Positions 16,236-23,630 of a DNA stretch of 64,000 nucleotides are shown here, in pieces (position 1 is the stretch's first letter; each line of letters opens with the position of its first letter). Origin of the DNA: Terrimonas rubra. GTDB taxonomy: Bacteria; Bacteroidota; Bacteroidia; Chitinophagales; Chitinophagaceae. The stretch covers positions 1,798,001 to 1,862,000 of the forward strand of contig NZ_JBHUOZ010000001.1 of NCBI RefSeq assembly GCF_042686025.1, read 5' to 3'. The notes beneath the pieces are model-generated. The model worked only from the letters and a program-made list of their open reading frames with translations. It made no database searches and was not told where the DNA came from. The position numbers and the translations under genes are program-made.

Positions 16236-17672
16236 TCAAAATGGTAATTCATTTGAGTGATAATCAATATTTTTTAACTTTCGAGGTTCAGGTATTTCAA
16301 CATTTAGGAAGGCAGCTAGTTGTTTCAATTTTTGAAGTAGTTCATCAAATGTCACGATTTGGATGTTTTTCGAATTTCCTCTGTAAAGTTCAAATGCTTT
16401 AGTTTGATCGATATTTAGGCGCATCATGCCGATAACAAGAATACCATTGACGAAATAGGTTTCCAGGTTATTAATTCGGTGGTTTTCGCGGTGAAGGGCA
16501 ATATTTCGTTGGAGTTGATAGATTTGATCTAAAACTTGGTTGACACCAGCGACCAATTCACTTGAAGGTGCATAAACATTGTTTCTATAAGCACGATCTT
16601 TGATGAGTAGGCTGCCAGTTTTTTTTATTTCAATGATTGTTGCATTGTGGGAAAGAGCATTGGCGAAAAGAAAATCTGTAATTTTATCTCCCTTTCCATC
16701 TAATTTTCGGCCTCCTAAATAAGCTTGACCTTGTATTTTCATGACAGGTGTACCGAAAGCCATGTTAAGTATAAAGGGATTTTTCTGCAATAACTCTTGC
16801 CATCTTGATTCTGATAAGTTTTTATTCAGCATTTCCTCAAAACGAATGATTAATTCTTTTAATGTTACCGCTTCAATATCATTTTTAAGTTTGAACAATG
16901 CAGCTGGTTCTTTTTTGACGAGTTCTTCAGCACTGTTTTCAATAGTTTCAATTGCCTCTGTTGTTTTTTTCTTTGGATTTTGATAAGGAGTTGCGGTAAT
17001 TTGCTGGCGTAAAATAGACGTAATATTATCAAGAGTATCCTTTGAGTTTTTTCGTTGAGGGTATTTAGATATAATATCACTTAATAGAGTAGATATTACG
17101 TCTCGTTTTACATCACTAGCAATTTTACGTGCTTTGTTTGTTATATGATCGATATGTTTTACTAAAGTATTTAAATCTGACAGTTTCAGATCGGCAATTT
17201 GATTTTCTTTATTAATCGTACTTTTACCAGAAGTTATAATATTCAGATGTTTGATATTCAATAACTCGAGAATCTCAACAATGTGACGGTATTCTTGTTT
17301 GAAACCTAAACCATAATTATAGTCTTTCACAAATACTTTTGAAAGTTCTGTTTCAAGTAAATCTCTTACTTCATACTCGGTCAAATCTTCAGTATTTATG
17401 GGACAAAAGTCTAATGTAATACTTTCAAGCAATGCATATCGGAAGCCCATTGGTTCTCGACCTCTGACAGAATATGGGAAAATAGTTAACTTATTCTTTA
17501 TTGTATCTATAGCTAATATTTCCCTGGTTAATGAATATAGTCCCTGAACTTCATCATAAGTTTCCAATATTTCCTTTGGAGGGGTGAAAAAAATTGAATA
17601 ACCATTCTTCTTTTTCTTAATCTTTAATTTTCCGGCAGGGAGGGTGATTGTGGAGGGATAAGGTCGTGCCAT
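16236..17672 (-). CDS. sduA: Shedu-type anti-phage nuclease (SduA-like, DUF4263)
   Basis: A 478-residue protein whose C-terminal ~190 residues carry the Shedu (DUF4263) signature: SESRWQELLQKNPFIL (~287-302), the PD-(D/E)xK-type nuclease residues Asp333 (ITDFLF) and Glu348-x-Lys350 (TIIEIKKTG), and VYAPSSELVAGVNQVLDQ (~366-383). Catalytic residues look intact. The first ~280 residues are family-variable, with a Lys-rich start and a helical middle; they may be the sensing part. Shedu is a known anti-phage system whose nuclease cuts DNA. AT-rich base use, the position behind tRNA-Cys and small tail-anchored neighbours suggest horizontal acquisition. A one-mismatch -7 (TATCTTTT, 17731-17724) may give it its own promoter. 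Confidence 0.85.
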   Translation of the reverse strand: MARPYPSTITLPAGKLKIKKKKNGYSIFFTPPKEILETYDEVQGLYSLTREILAIDTIKNKLTIFPYSVRGREPMGFRYALLESITLDFCPINTEDLTEYEVRDLLETELSKVFVKDYNYGLGFKQEYRHIVEILELLNIKHLNIITSGKSTINKENQIADLKLSDLNTLVKHIDHITNKARKIASDVKRDVISTLLSDIISKYPQRKNSKDTLDNITSILRQQITATPYQNPKKKTTEAIETIENSAEELVKKEPAALFKLKNDIEAVTLKELIIRFEEMLNKNLSESRWQELLQKNPFILNMAFGTPVMKIQGQAYLGGRKLDGKGDKITDFLFANALSHNATIIEIKKTGSLLIKDRAYRNNVYAPSSELVAGVNQVLDQIYQLQRNIALHRENHRINNLETYFVNGILVIGMMRLNIDQTKAFELYRGNSKNIQIVTFDELLQKLKQLAAFLNVEIPEPRKLKNIDYHSNELPF

Positions 17673-17782
17673 AGCTTAACTAATTTAACATATGGAAGTT
17701 TTATCGCATTGAATTTACTTGATAAAAGATATGGTTCAGAATGTCAGAAGCTGTACAATAGGAGAATATTGTAAAATGTGTT

Positions 17783-18235
17783 TTATTTTAAACTGAAATA
17801 TATGGCAACAATGGCAATTGCAGCAGATATGCCAGCAATCCAATTACTTATGTTAGCTTGTCTAATAGCTCTTTTGCTGTTTTTTATACTTGTTTCTAAT
17901 TCCTCAACAACTAATTTTTGGTATTTTTCGTCGTTGAGTTTTTTAATTTGATATCTTCTGTAAGTTTCTAAAAATCCACCTTCTATAGATAGATAAGTTT
18001 CTAGTCTCTCTGTAACTAAGTAGAGTCCTGATCCATTTATTGCTTCTTTTATTACCTTAGGAGTAATAAGTTCGATCTGTTCCATGTAAAAAGCAAAAAT
18101 TTCAGTATCACACCATTCAAATTCTTCAAGCCATATTTTAGCATAGTCAAAAGAATTGACTCTACTCATGTAGGCCCATTCTAAAATCTGTTGAATATTT
18201 CCTGCGTCTTTTTGGGTTAATTCTCTTTCGAACAT
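17783..18235 (-). CDS. Small tail-anchored protein next to Shedu, unknown function
   Basis: A 150-residue protein with no family I can name. An all-helical, acidic N-terminal domain (e.g. IQQILEWAYMS; WLEEFEWCDTEIFAFYMEQI) is followed by a GGFLETYRRY motif, a charged coiled-coil-like helix and one C-terminal transmembrane segment (WIAGISAAIAIVAIYFSLK) ending at the C-terminus. It would be a cytosolic domain anchored to the inner membrane by its tail. It is paralogous to the broken gene 9 nt upstream and probably co-transcribed with it towards the Shedu gene 110 bp downstream. Confidence 0.75.
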   Translation of the reverse strand: MFERELTQKDAGNIQQILEWAYMSRVNSFDYAKIWLEEFEWCDTEIFAFYMEQIELITPKVIKEAINGSGLYLVTERLETYLSIEGGFLETYRRYQIKKLNDEKYQKLVVEELETSIKNSKRAIRQANISNWIAGISAAIAIVAIYFSLK

Positions 18236-18244
18236 TATGATTGT

Positions 18245-18739
18245 TTATTTAATTATACTAATTATGATGGCGATAAGAGCAAGAATAGCAGATATAATAG
18301 CAATAAGGTTACTGCGTCCTGCTTTGAGATTACTATTTTCTGCTATACTATTACTTTCTTTAGCAAGTAGAATTGCCTGCTTACTTGTTTCTATTGTCGT
18401 TTGTATCGCTTCTAACTCAAGGCTTTTCCTTTTCTCTTCTTCCTTTTGCTGGTTATACAGTTTTTGATACTCTGCTAGGTAACCACCTTTTGCAAGATAT
18501 TTTGCCAAGTCGGGTGTTTTTAAATATAATTGCAAGCTGGGGTGTTGTTTTTTTATAATAGGTGGCGAAATGTTTTAAATAAAATTCATGTAATGCACAA
18601 ATTCTCCGTTAGTTATTTCACTTTTGCGAATGTGTCTATACCAGTCGGGTGAAAATTTTTCTTGCGATGTTTCAAATGCCCATTCAAGTATATCCTGTAT
18701 GATTTCTGCATCAGCTTTTGTTATTTCGATATTTGGCAT
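18245..18739 (-). pseudogene. Broken tail-anchored paralogue with an in-frame stop
   Basis: Reading from ATG 18739 gives 54 codons (MPNIEITKADAEIIQDILEW...), then TAA at 18577-18575, then the same frame stays open for another 109 codons to a TAA at 18247-18245. Both halves align with the intact neighbour: DILEWAFETS with QILEWAYMS, GEFVHYMNFI with EIFAFYMEQI, GGYLAEYQ with GGFLETYR, plus a C-terminal membrane segment. The stop aligns with Glu in the neighbour, so one GAA-to-TAA change explains it. The downstream half could still be made from a TTG at 18535 as a 96-residue tail-anchored fragment. A real truncation or readthrough cannot be excluded. Confidence 0.75.
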
Positions 18740-18763
18740 ATAATATAATATAATATAATATTT
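18738..18763 (-). repeat. Pentanucleotide tandem repeat at the paralogue start codon
   Basis: Four to five copies of a TAATA unit immediately upstream of the ATG at 18739, with no spacer. It may be an AT-rich promoter region or a slippage-prone tract. Confidence 0.6.
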
Positions 18764-18856
18764 GGAATAAAATTTACATGTAATTAACTATCCAAAGAGT
18801 TATCGTTATAAGGAGATTTGCTAAATGTAACTGGGGGTAGCGTCTATTATTGCTTT

Positions 18857-19075
18857 TTAGAAATCGGTGATTAATTTAAGAATTTGGATGATCAGATTAT
18901 GAAATTCTGCATAAGGGTTATCCAGTGTCAAAGTTCTGCCCGTACTTAAATATATAAAAGTACTCACATCCCCATTTTGATTTGTAGGCGAATAGTATAC
19001 AATTTGATTTAGTGCAATGTTGTGGGGAACGCCATTTACTAAACCGGAAACAAATTCGTTATTTCCAAAGTTCAT
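18857..19075 (-). CDS. Small hypothetical protein in the Shedu island
   Basis: Seventy-two residues, no family recognised. Predicted mostly beta-strands (NQIVYYSPT, VSTFIYLSTGRTLTL) with a C-terminal helix, no signal peptide or membrane segment. It has the AT-rich codon use of the island and is the first gene in the same orientation as the tail-anchored pair and Shedu gene. It could be an ordinary small ORF or a remnant of a larger gene; coding status is moderately supported by its sensible start and by the lack of any longer ORF in the region. Confidence 0.5.
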   Translation of the reverse strand: MNFGNNEFVSGLVNGVPHNIALNQIVYYSPTNQNGDVSTFIYLSTGRTLTLDNPYAEFHNLIIQILKLITDF

Positions 19076-19264
19076 ATTGGAGTAGTTTAATGGTTAAAAT
19101 TTATGGTGTATTAAAATTACTATTAAAAAGTATAAATCCAAAAGGGGATAAGTTTATATTTCCCTTTTAATATTTAGGACAAATCAAAAGATGAAAAAGT
19201 AAGATTGTTAACAGTGGCACGCAAAGCTGCGTTCTTATTCTCCCAAAAATGAAGTAGTAGTAGA

Positions 19265-19753
19265 TTAACGCGTCAGCATTTCAATAAGTTGCCTGTACTG
19301 GGGATATAGGTTGAGCAGGTTTGCCCTTTCCGCCAGCTCAAAATCAGCAAAATCAAAACCCGGTGCTACCGTGCAACCTACTAATGCATAGCCGCCCTCA
19401 CCGGTGGTTTTAGCGCCAAACCAGCTACCGGCTTTTATTACACAAAAATGCTGTTCATTGTTTGCGGGGTCATTACCCAATATATGTTCTATCAATTCGC
19501 CCTCGACGGTTATTTCATACACCGTTAAAGCCGTGCCGGCATAAAAATGCCATAGCTCATCGGAAGCAATGCGGTGCAGGGCCGAAAACTCCTGTTGCTG
19601 TAAAAGGAAATAGATATGGGTAGCGGCTGATCTCTCCTGTTTATTACCGTGCAGGTTAATAGCCTGGGCGGCTTTGTATACTTCGCAATACCAGCCGCCT
19701 TCTACATGTTGTTGTAATTGCAGATGCTCTATCCAATATGCGGCAGTATACAT
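19265..19753 (-). CDS. Cupin-fold protein, DUF985 family
   Basis: A 162-residue protein with the DUF985 double-stranded beta-helix fold: WIEHLQLQQHVEGGWYCEVY at the start, then THIYFLLQQQEFSALHRIASDELWHFYAG with the conserved His/Glu positions (HRI..DE.WH) that often bind a metal or sugar ligand, and VGCTVAPGFDFADFELA at the end. Full length for the family. It starts 8 nt after the HU/SPOR protein stop, so the two are co-transcribed. The biochemical role of DUF985 proteins is not established. Confidence 0.9.
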   Translation of the reverse strand: MYTAAYWIEHLQLQQHVEGGWYCEVYKAAQAINLHGNKQERSAATHIYFLLQQQEFSALHRIASDELWHFYAGTALTVYEITVEGELIEHILGNDPANNEQHFCVIKAGSWFGAKTTGEGGYALVGCTVAPGFDFADFELAERANLLNLYPQYRQLIEMLTR

Positions 19754-19760
19754 GAAAATT

Positions 19761-20711
19761 CTATTTGGCTATATACACTTTTTTACCGGTCATTACTGTC
19801 AGGGAGTCTTTTACTCTTGTAGTGTCGGCTCCCAGTTTGGGCAGCGATAAGTACAGGGTAAACGACAGTGAATCCGTTGTTTCCATATGCACGTCCCAGC
19901 GGTTGGTCTTTAACTGTTTGTACCTTTTTAAAGCCCTTTCCTTATTTGAAGTTTCGAGTACATATTTATAATGCCCGCTGTTATCGGCAGGGGGTGTTGG
20001 AGTAGTTTGGGGAGTAACAACAGGAGTTGCTGTATTTTTATTGGCAGTATCAGGAATGGGAAGGGGAGCGGTGCTCAGCGGTGTAACCGGGGTATCCTGT
20101 ACCGGTTGAATGGTATCGGCCACCATGGTATTGTCCTGCTCATTTAACTGTGATAAATAATAACCGCCCCAGATAGAAAAGCCTAAGCCTGCCAGTACCA
20201 GTAATACGATCACCGGTTTTTTCCAGCCAACCTTTCTTTCGTTCTCATGTAAAAAAGATTCCTGGGTGGCCGGGGCTTCGTTAATGGTTTTGGTGCGGTC
20301 CTCCTTAATACTTATTTCAATAGGTTTAGGCGCTGTAACCGGCTCATTGGCGGCATTGAATTTTAAAGCACCGCCATTGGGTTTGGTCAGGGTGCCAATG
20401 CCATCCAGTAAAAAAGGTTTGCCAATGTTCAGGAACTGGTGCATCAGTTCAATATGCGATTCCAGGTCGGCCAGGGCCAGCGGTTTCATTTTGCCGCTAT
20501 GCTGGGCTATATAGCTGATCAGTTCCGGGTCAAAGGGACTATTACTATTTCCTGTTTCAAAATGTATGGGGGGTAAAGCGATATGGCGGTTGCGGCCGGT
20601 TGTATCGGTATTTACCACGGCATCGGCATCAATGGAAAAAGTTCCGATTCCGGGTAAGACTAATTGCTTATGCTGATACAAGTACTGGGCTAGTAATGGG
20701 GTTATTTTCAC
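19761..20711 (-). CDS. HU-CCDC81-like/SPOR membrane protein
   Basis: About 316 residues in the form typical of Bacteroidota: an N-terminal pair of HU-fold (HU-CCDC81-like) domains (ITPLLAQYLYQHKQLVLPGIG... to ~120), a cytosolic linker, one transmembrane helix (VIVLLVLAGLGFSIWGGYYL), a Pro/Thr-rich periplasmic spacer and a C-terminal SPOR-like peptidoglycan-binding domain. I place the start at GTG 20711 because family members begin with MK[IL]-type residues there and a one-mismatch -7 (TACATTTC) ends 4 nt upstream; ATGs at 20744 and 20762 are possible. Probably links cell-envelope and cell-division functions. Confidence 0.82.
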   Translation of the reverse strand: MKITPLLAQYLYQHKQLVLPGIGTFSIDADAVVNTDTTGRNRHIALPPIHFETGNSNSPFDPELISYIAQHSGKMKPLALADLESHIELMHQFLNIGKPFLLDGIGTLTKPNGGALKFNAANEPVTAPKPIEISIKEDRTKTINEAPATQESFLHENERKVGWKKPVIVLLVLAGLGFSIWGGYYLSQLNEQDNTMVADTIQPVQDTPVTPLSTAPLPIPDTANKNTATPVVTPQTTPTPPADNSGHYKYVLETSNKERALKRYKQLKTNRWDVHMETTDSLSFTLYLSLPKLGADTTRVKDSLTVMTGKKVYIAK

Positions 20712-20860
20712 AGCTGAAATGTATTGGATGCACAATATAGTCATTTTCTGTGTTTTACGCAAACATGCCTCCCGTTATCAAAAATTTAATACGCAGCATA
20801 TCCAATTGTATACATTGTTTTGTAGTTTAAAATGAGTCGTATATTTTGCCAGGCATGAGT

Positions 20861-20868
20861 TATTTTTG
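20861..20868 (+). promoter_or_regulatory. -7 element abutting the start of the small membrane protein
   Basis: TATTTTTG (perfect TAnnTTTG) ends 4 nt before ATG 20873, which predicts a leaderless transcript. It also argues against the in-frame upstream ATG at 20846. Confidence 0.55.
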
Positions 20869-20872
20869 CACC

Positions 20873-21196
20873 ATGATCACGAAAGAAGAAGAAAAGTTTA
20901 TTGATTACTGGGAACAAAGCCGTGGTAAAAACAAACGCTGGATCAGTGTGCTGACTGTGGGTTTACCCTTAGCTTTGTTAATGGTGGTAACCATATTTGC
21001 CAACTTTTTTTCCGGCTGGTATAAAAGAGCGGCCATGATCCGGAACAGCGATTCTTCGCAGGTTATGGTACTGATGATCGCTGCTATTTTAATTGTAGGT
21101 TTTGTGGTGTATTTTTCGGCCAAACACCAGTGGGATATGAACGAAAAACGTTACCAGGAGTTTAAACAGAAACGTGACAGGGCTGGTAACAGTTAA
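20873..21196 (+). CDS. Small two-helix membrane protein, unknown function
   Basis: A 107-residue protein with a charged N-terminus (MITKEEEKFIDYWEQSRGKNK), two transmembrane helices (VLTVGLPLALLMVVTIFANF and VMVLMIAAILIVGFVVYFSA) separated by a short loop, and a charged C-terminal helix (MNEKRYQEFKQKRDRAG). Both ends should lie in the cytosol. I recognise no family. Start ATG 20873 is preferred over 20846 because a perfect -7 element lies between them. It is followed 87 bp later by the FKBP lipoprotein gene, probably in one transcript. Confidence 0.8.
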   Translation: MITKEEEKFIDYWEQSRGKNKRWISVLTVGLPLALLMVVTIFANFFSGWYKRAAMIRNSDSSQVMVLMIAAILIVGFVVYFSAKHQWDMNEKRYQEFKQKRDRAGNS

Positions 21197-21283
21197 ATTA
21201 ATTAGGAGAGTATTGCAGCGCATCGGGTAGTAACCCTGTCATACAGGGAACAAATCAGTAAAAGATTATAGAAAATAATAGAA

Positions 21284-21775
21284 ATGATGAAACGTATTTT
21301 ATTAGTAGTGTTGGTGGCTGGTGTATTAAGTGCATGTTCAAAAAAATATGAGTGTTCCTATAACGGGTGCGATTACCCGGCGGTTCAGACCGAGATAGAT
21401 GCTTTACAAAACCACATTACTTCCAATTCGATCAATGCAGAAAAAGATTGCAGTGGTGTTTTTTATACCATACTGGAACAGGGTACAGGTGACTGGTTTG
21501 ACGCCTGTTCCGATGTAACCGTTAGTTACAAAGGCATGCGCATGTCGGATAATTTTATTTTTGACCAGACAGTAGACCCCAGCACCGGCCAGGAGTTTTA
21601 CAGGCGCTTTAACCTGGGCGGCTTAATTGCCGGCTGGCGCAGTGCTTTGCCTAAAATTAAACGTGGTGGTAAGATCAGGTTATATATTCCCCCTTCATTA
21701 GGTTATGGCAACCAGGCGCAGCAAAATATTCCCGCCAACTCTTACCTTATTTTTGAAGTAAAAGTAGCACCATAA
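21284..21775 (+). CDS. FKBP-type peptidyl-prolyl isomerase lipoprotein
   Basis: A 163-residue lipoprotein. Its signal peptide ends in the lipobox LSAC (Cys ~18), so it is anchored to a membrane. The C-terminal ~95 residues are an FKBP domain: DVTVSYKGMRMSDNFIFDQT, GLIAGWRSALPKIKRGGKIRLYIP-type core, SLGYGNQAQ and IPANSYLIFEVKV. The active-site aromatic pattern is mostly kept (Tyr of VSYKG, Trp of GWRSA, Tyr of LGYG). It should assist folding of periplasmic or surface proteins. Start: the first of two Met codons; MKRILL one codon later is equally likely. Confidence 0.93.
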   Translation: MMKRILLVVLVAGVLSACSKKYECSYNGCDYPAVQTEIDALQNHITSNSINAEKDCSGVFYTILEQGTGDWFDACSDVTVSYKGMRMSDNFIFDQTVDPSTGQEFYRRFNLGGLIAGWRSALPKIKRGGKIRLYIPPSLGYGNQAQQNIPANSYLIFEVKVAP

Positions 21776-21828
21776 ACAAAGTATAATAGCATGGCGTTAT
21801 TGCCATAACTTTACTAAAATACTTGTTA

Positions 21829-23256
21829 GTGTCATACGAAGCCATTTCCGTTTTTGATATGCTGAAGATAGGGGTAGGGCCATCCAGCTCGCATACCCTT
21901 GGTCCCTGGCGTGCAGCACAGCAATTTGTGCAGAAATTACAGCAGGATAATTTACTGGAGCAGGTGACCGGCCTGAAAGTGATGTTATACGGCTCACTGG
22001 CAAAAACAGGGGTTGGTCATGGTACGGATATTGCCGTACAGATGGGTCTTTCGGGTGATGACCCCGTTACCTGCGATGTAAATGCCATTCATCCCAAAAT
22101 AAAACAGATCGCTGCCGAAAAAAAGATGACGCTGGGTGCAGTGCATACAATAGACTTTAACCCGAATACCGATATTCATTTCCTGGTAACTGAATCATTG
22201 CCTTTTCACTCCAATGCCCTTAGCTTTTTAGCCAGTTTTGCCAATGGCGATGCGGTGGCCGAAACCTATTATTCCATTGGCGGTGGTTTTGTGGTAAAGG
22301 AAGGAGAGAGTAACAGCGGTAAACAACAGGTACAACTGCCTTTTCCCATTAATAATGCCGATGACCTTTTACGCTGGTGCATTAAAACCGGCCTGCCTAT
22401 TTACGAGGTGGTGCTGGAGAACGAACTGGCCTGGCGCAGCGAACAGGAAACCCGCGATGGTGTGATGAATATCTGGCGGGTGATGAAAGAATGTATTTAC
22501 CGTGGTTGCCATACCGATGGCATATTACCCGGCGGTTTATTTGTAAAACGCAGGGCGGCCAAACTAAACCAGCGCTTAACGGCCGGTAAACCTTATCACG
22601 ATTACGATAGCTGGCTGAAAGTGATCACCGAAGGCGGTAACCATTTTACCTATATCCTCGATTGGGTAAGCTGTTTTGCCCTGGCGGTGAACGAGGAAAA
22701 TGCTTCCTTCGGAAGGGTGGTAACGGCGCCTACCAATGGTGCAGCGGGGGTTATTCCTGCCGTATTGCAATACTATATTGTTTTTTGTAACGGTAACGAC
22801 GATGAAAAAATATTACGCTTCCTGTTAACCGCATCTGAAATAGGCAGCATGTTTAAAAAAGAAGCCACTATTTCAGCAGCCATGGGTGGTTGCCAGGCAG
22901 AGATCGGGGTTTCATCGGCCATGGCCGCGGCAGCCCTTACCGAAGCCCTGGGCGGCACCCAGCGGCAGGCCATGATGGCGGCGGAGATAGCCATGGAACA
23001 CCACCTGGGCATGACCTGCGACCCTATTGGCGGCCTGGTACAGGTGCCCTGTATTGAACGCAATACCATGGGGGCTATCAAGGCCATAACCGCCTCTCAG
23101 CTGGCCCTGCAAAGTACCCCCGATTTTGCCAAAGTATCCCTGGATGCGGTGATCAAAACCATGTGGGATACGGCCCGCGACATGAATTATAAATACAAGG
23201 AAACGGCCGACGGCGGACTGGCTGTTAATGTGCCGCTGAGCCTGCCGGAGTGTTAA
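21829..23256 (+). CDS. sdaA: L-serine ammonia-lyase (iron-sulfur dependent)
   Basis: A single-chain 4Fe-4S L-serine dehydratase of about 475 residues, converting serine to pyruvate and ammonia. Beta domain: ISVFDMLKIGVGPSSSHTLG at the start. Alpha domain: the cluster cysteines in GGCQAEIG, MTCDPIGG and VPCIERN, plus APTNGAAGVIPAVLQYY. Start: GTG 21829 (MSYEAISVFDML) fits family N-termini better than the TTG at 21823. The gene stands alone, with a mosaic repeat copy directly downstream. No allosteric ACT domain is seen. Confidence 0.95.
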   Translation: MSYEAISVFDMLKIGVGPSSSHTLGPWRAAQQFVQKLQQDNLLEQVTGLKVMLYGSLAKTGVGHGTDIAVQMGLSGDDPVTCDVNAIHPKIKQIAAEKKMTLGAVHTIDFNPNTDIHFLVTESLPFHSNALSFLASFANGDAVAETYYSIGGGFVVKEGESNSGKQQVQLPFPINNADDLLRWCIKTGLPIYEVVLENELAWRSEQETRDGVMNIWRVMKECIYRGCHTDGILPGGLFVKRRAAKLNQRLTAGKPYHDYDSWLKVITEGGNHFTYILDWVSCFALAVNEENASFGRVVTAPTNGAAGVIPAVLQYYIVFCNGNDDEKILRFLLTASEIGSMFKKEATISAAMGGCQAEIGVSSAMAAAALTEALGGTQRQAMMAAEIAMEHHLGMTCDPIGGLVQVPCIERNTMGAIKAITASQLALQSTPDFAKVSLDAVIKTMWDTARDMNYKYKETADGGLAVNVPLSLPEC

Positions 23257-23261
23257 TTGTT

Positions 23262-23527
23262 TAAGGTTTAAAGTTTTAGGTTGTCGTGCCGGATTGTAAA
23301 GGGTTCAAAAGTTCAAAGTTGTCGTGCTGTAGCAGGATTCCCTTCTATATATTACATACTTTATACTGTATACGATTTTGTCACCGGCTGCAGTTCCCTG
23401 ATCGGACCGCTGTTGCGACGCTCCGTTCACCCTTCGGTTCCCTGATCAATACTGAATAGCAAATTTTGAATAATTGTCAACTTTCAATTGTCATTTGTCC
23501 ATTGTTTGAACGGCTTAAAACCTTAAA
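23262..23527 (+). repeat. Mosaic intergenic repeat, copy C
   Basis: The 374-bp gap 23257-23630 holds no gene. Bases 23279-23320 match copy A (5349-5390) almost exactly; the ACCGGCTGCAGTTCCCTGAT and TTGCGACGCTCCGTTCA cores follow (23383-23429), then TTGTCAACTTTCAATTGTC-type words. The final ~100 bp before sucB are not repeat and carry a near -7 GAAATTTG. Confidence 0.85.
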
Positions 23528-23630
23528 AACGCGCATATTTTAACTTTTTCCTTCTTAATTTTTCCTTTTTCATTTTTACTTAGGTTGGTTCCCTTTTTTT
23601 TACGAAATTTGCGCCATTGAAATACTAAAT

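Noticed and set aside
16035..19264. Duplicated tRNA-Cys 3' end as an integration (att) site at the far side of the island
   Set aside because: I searched the AT-rich end and the sequence up to the cupin gene and saw no copy of the CGGTTCGAATCCGC stretch; there is also no integrase gene.
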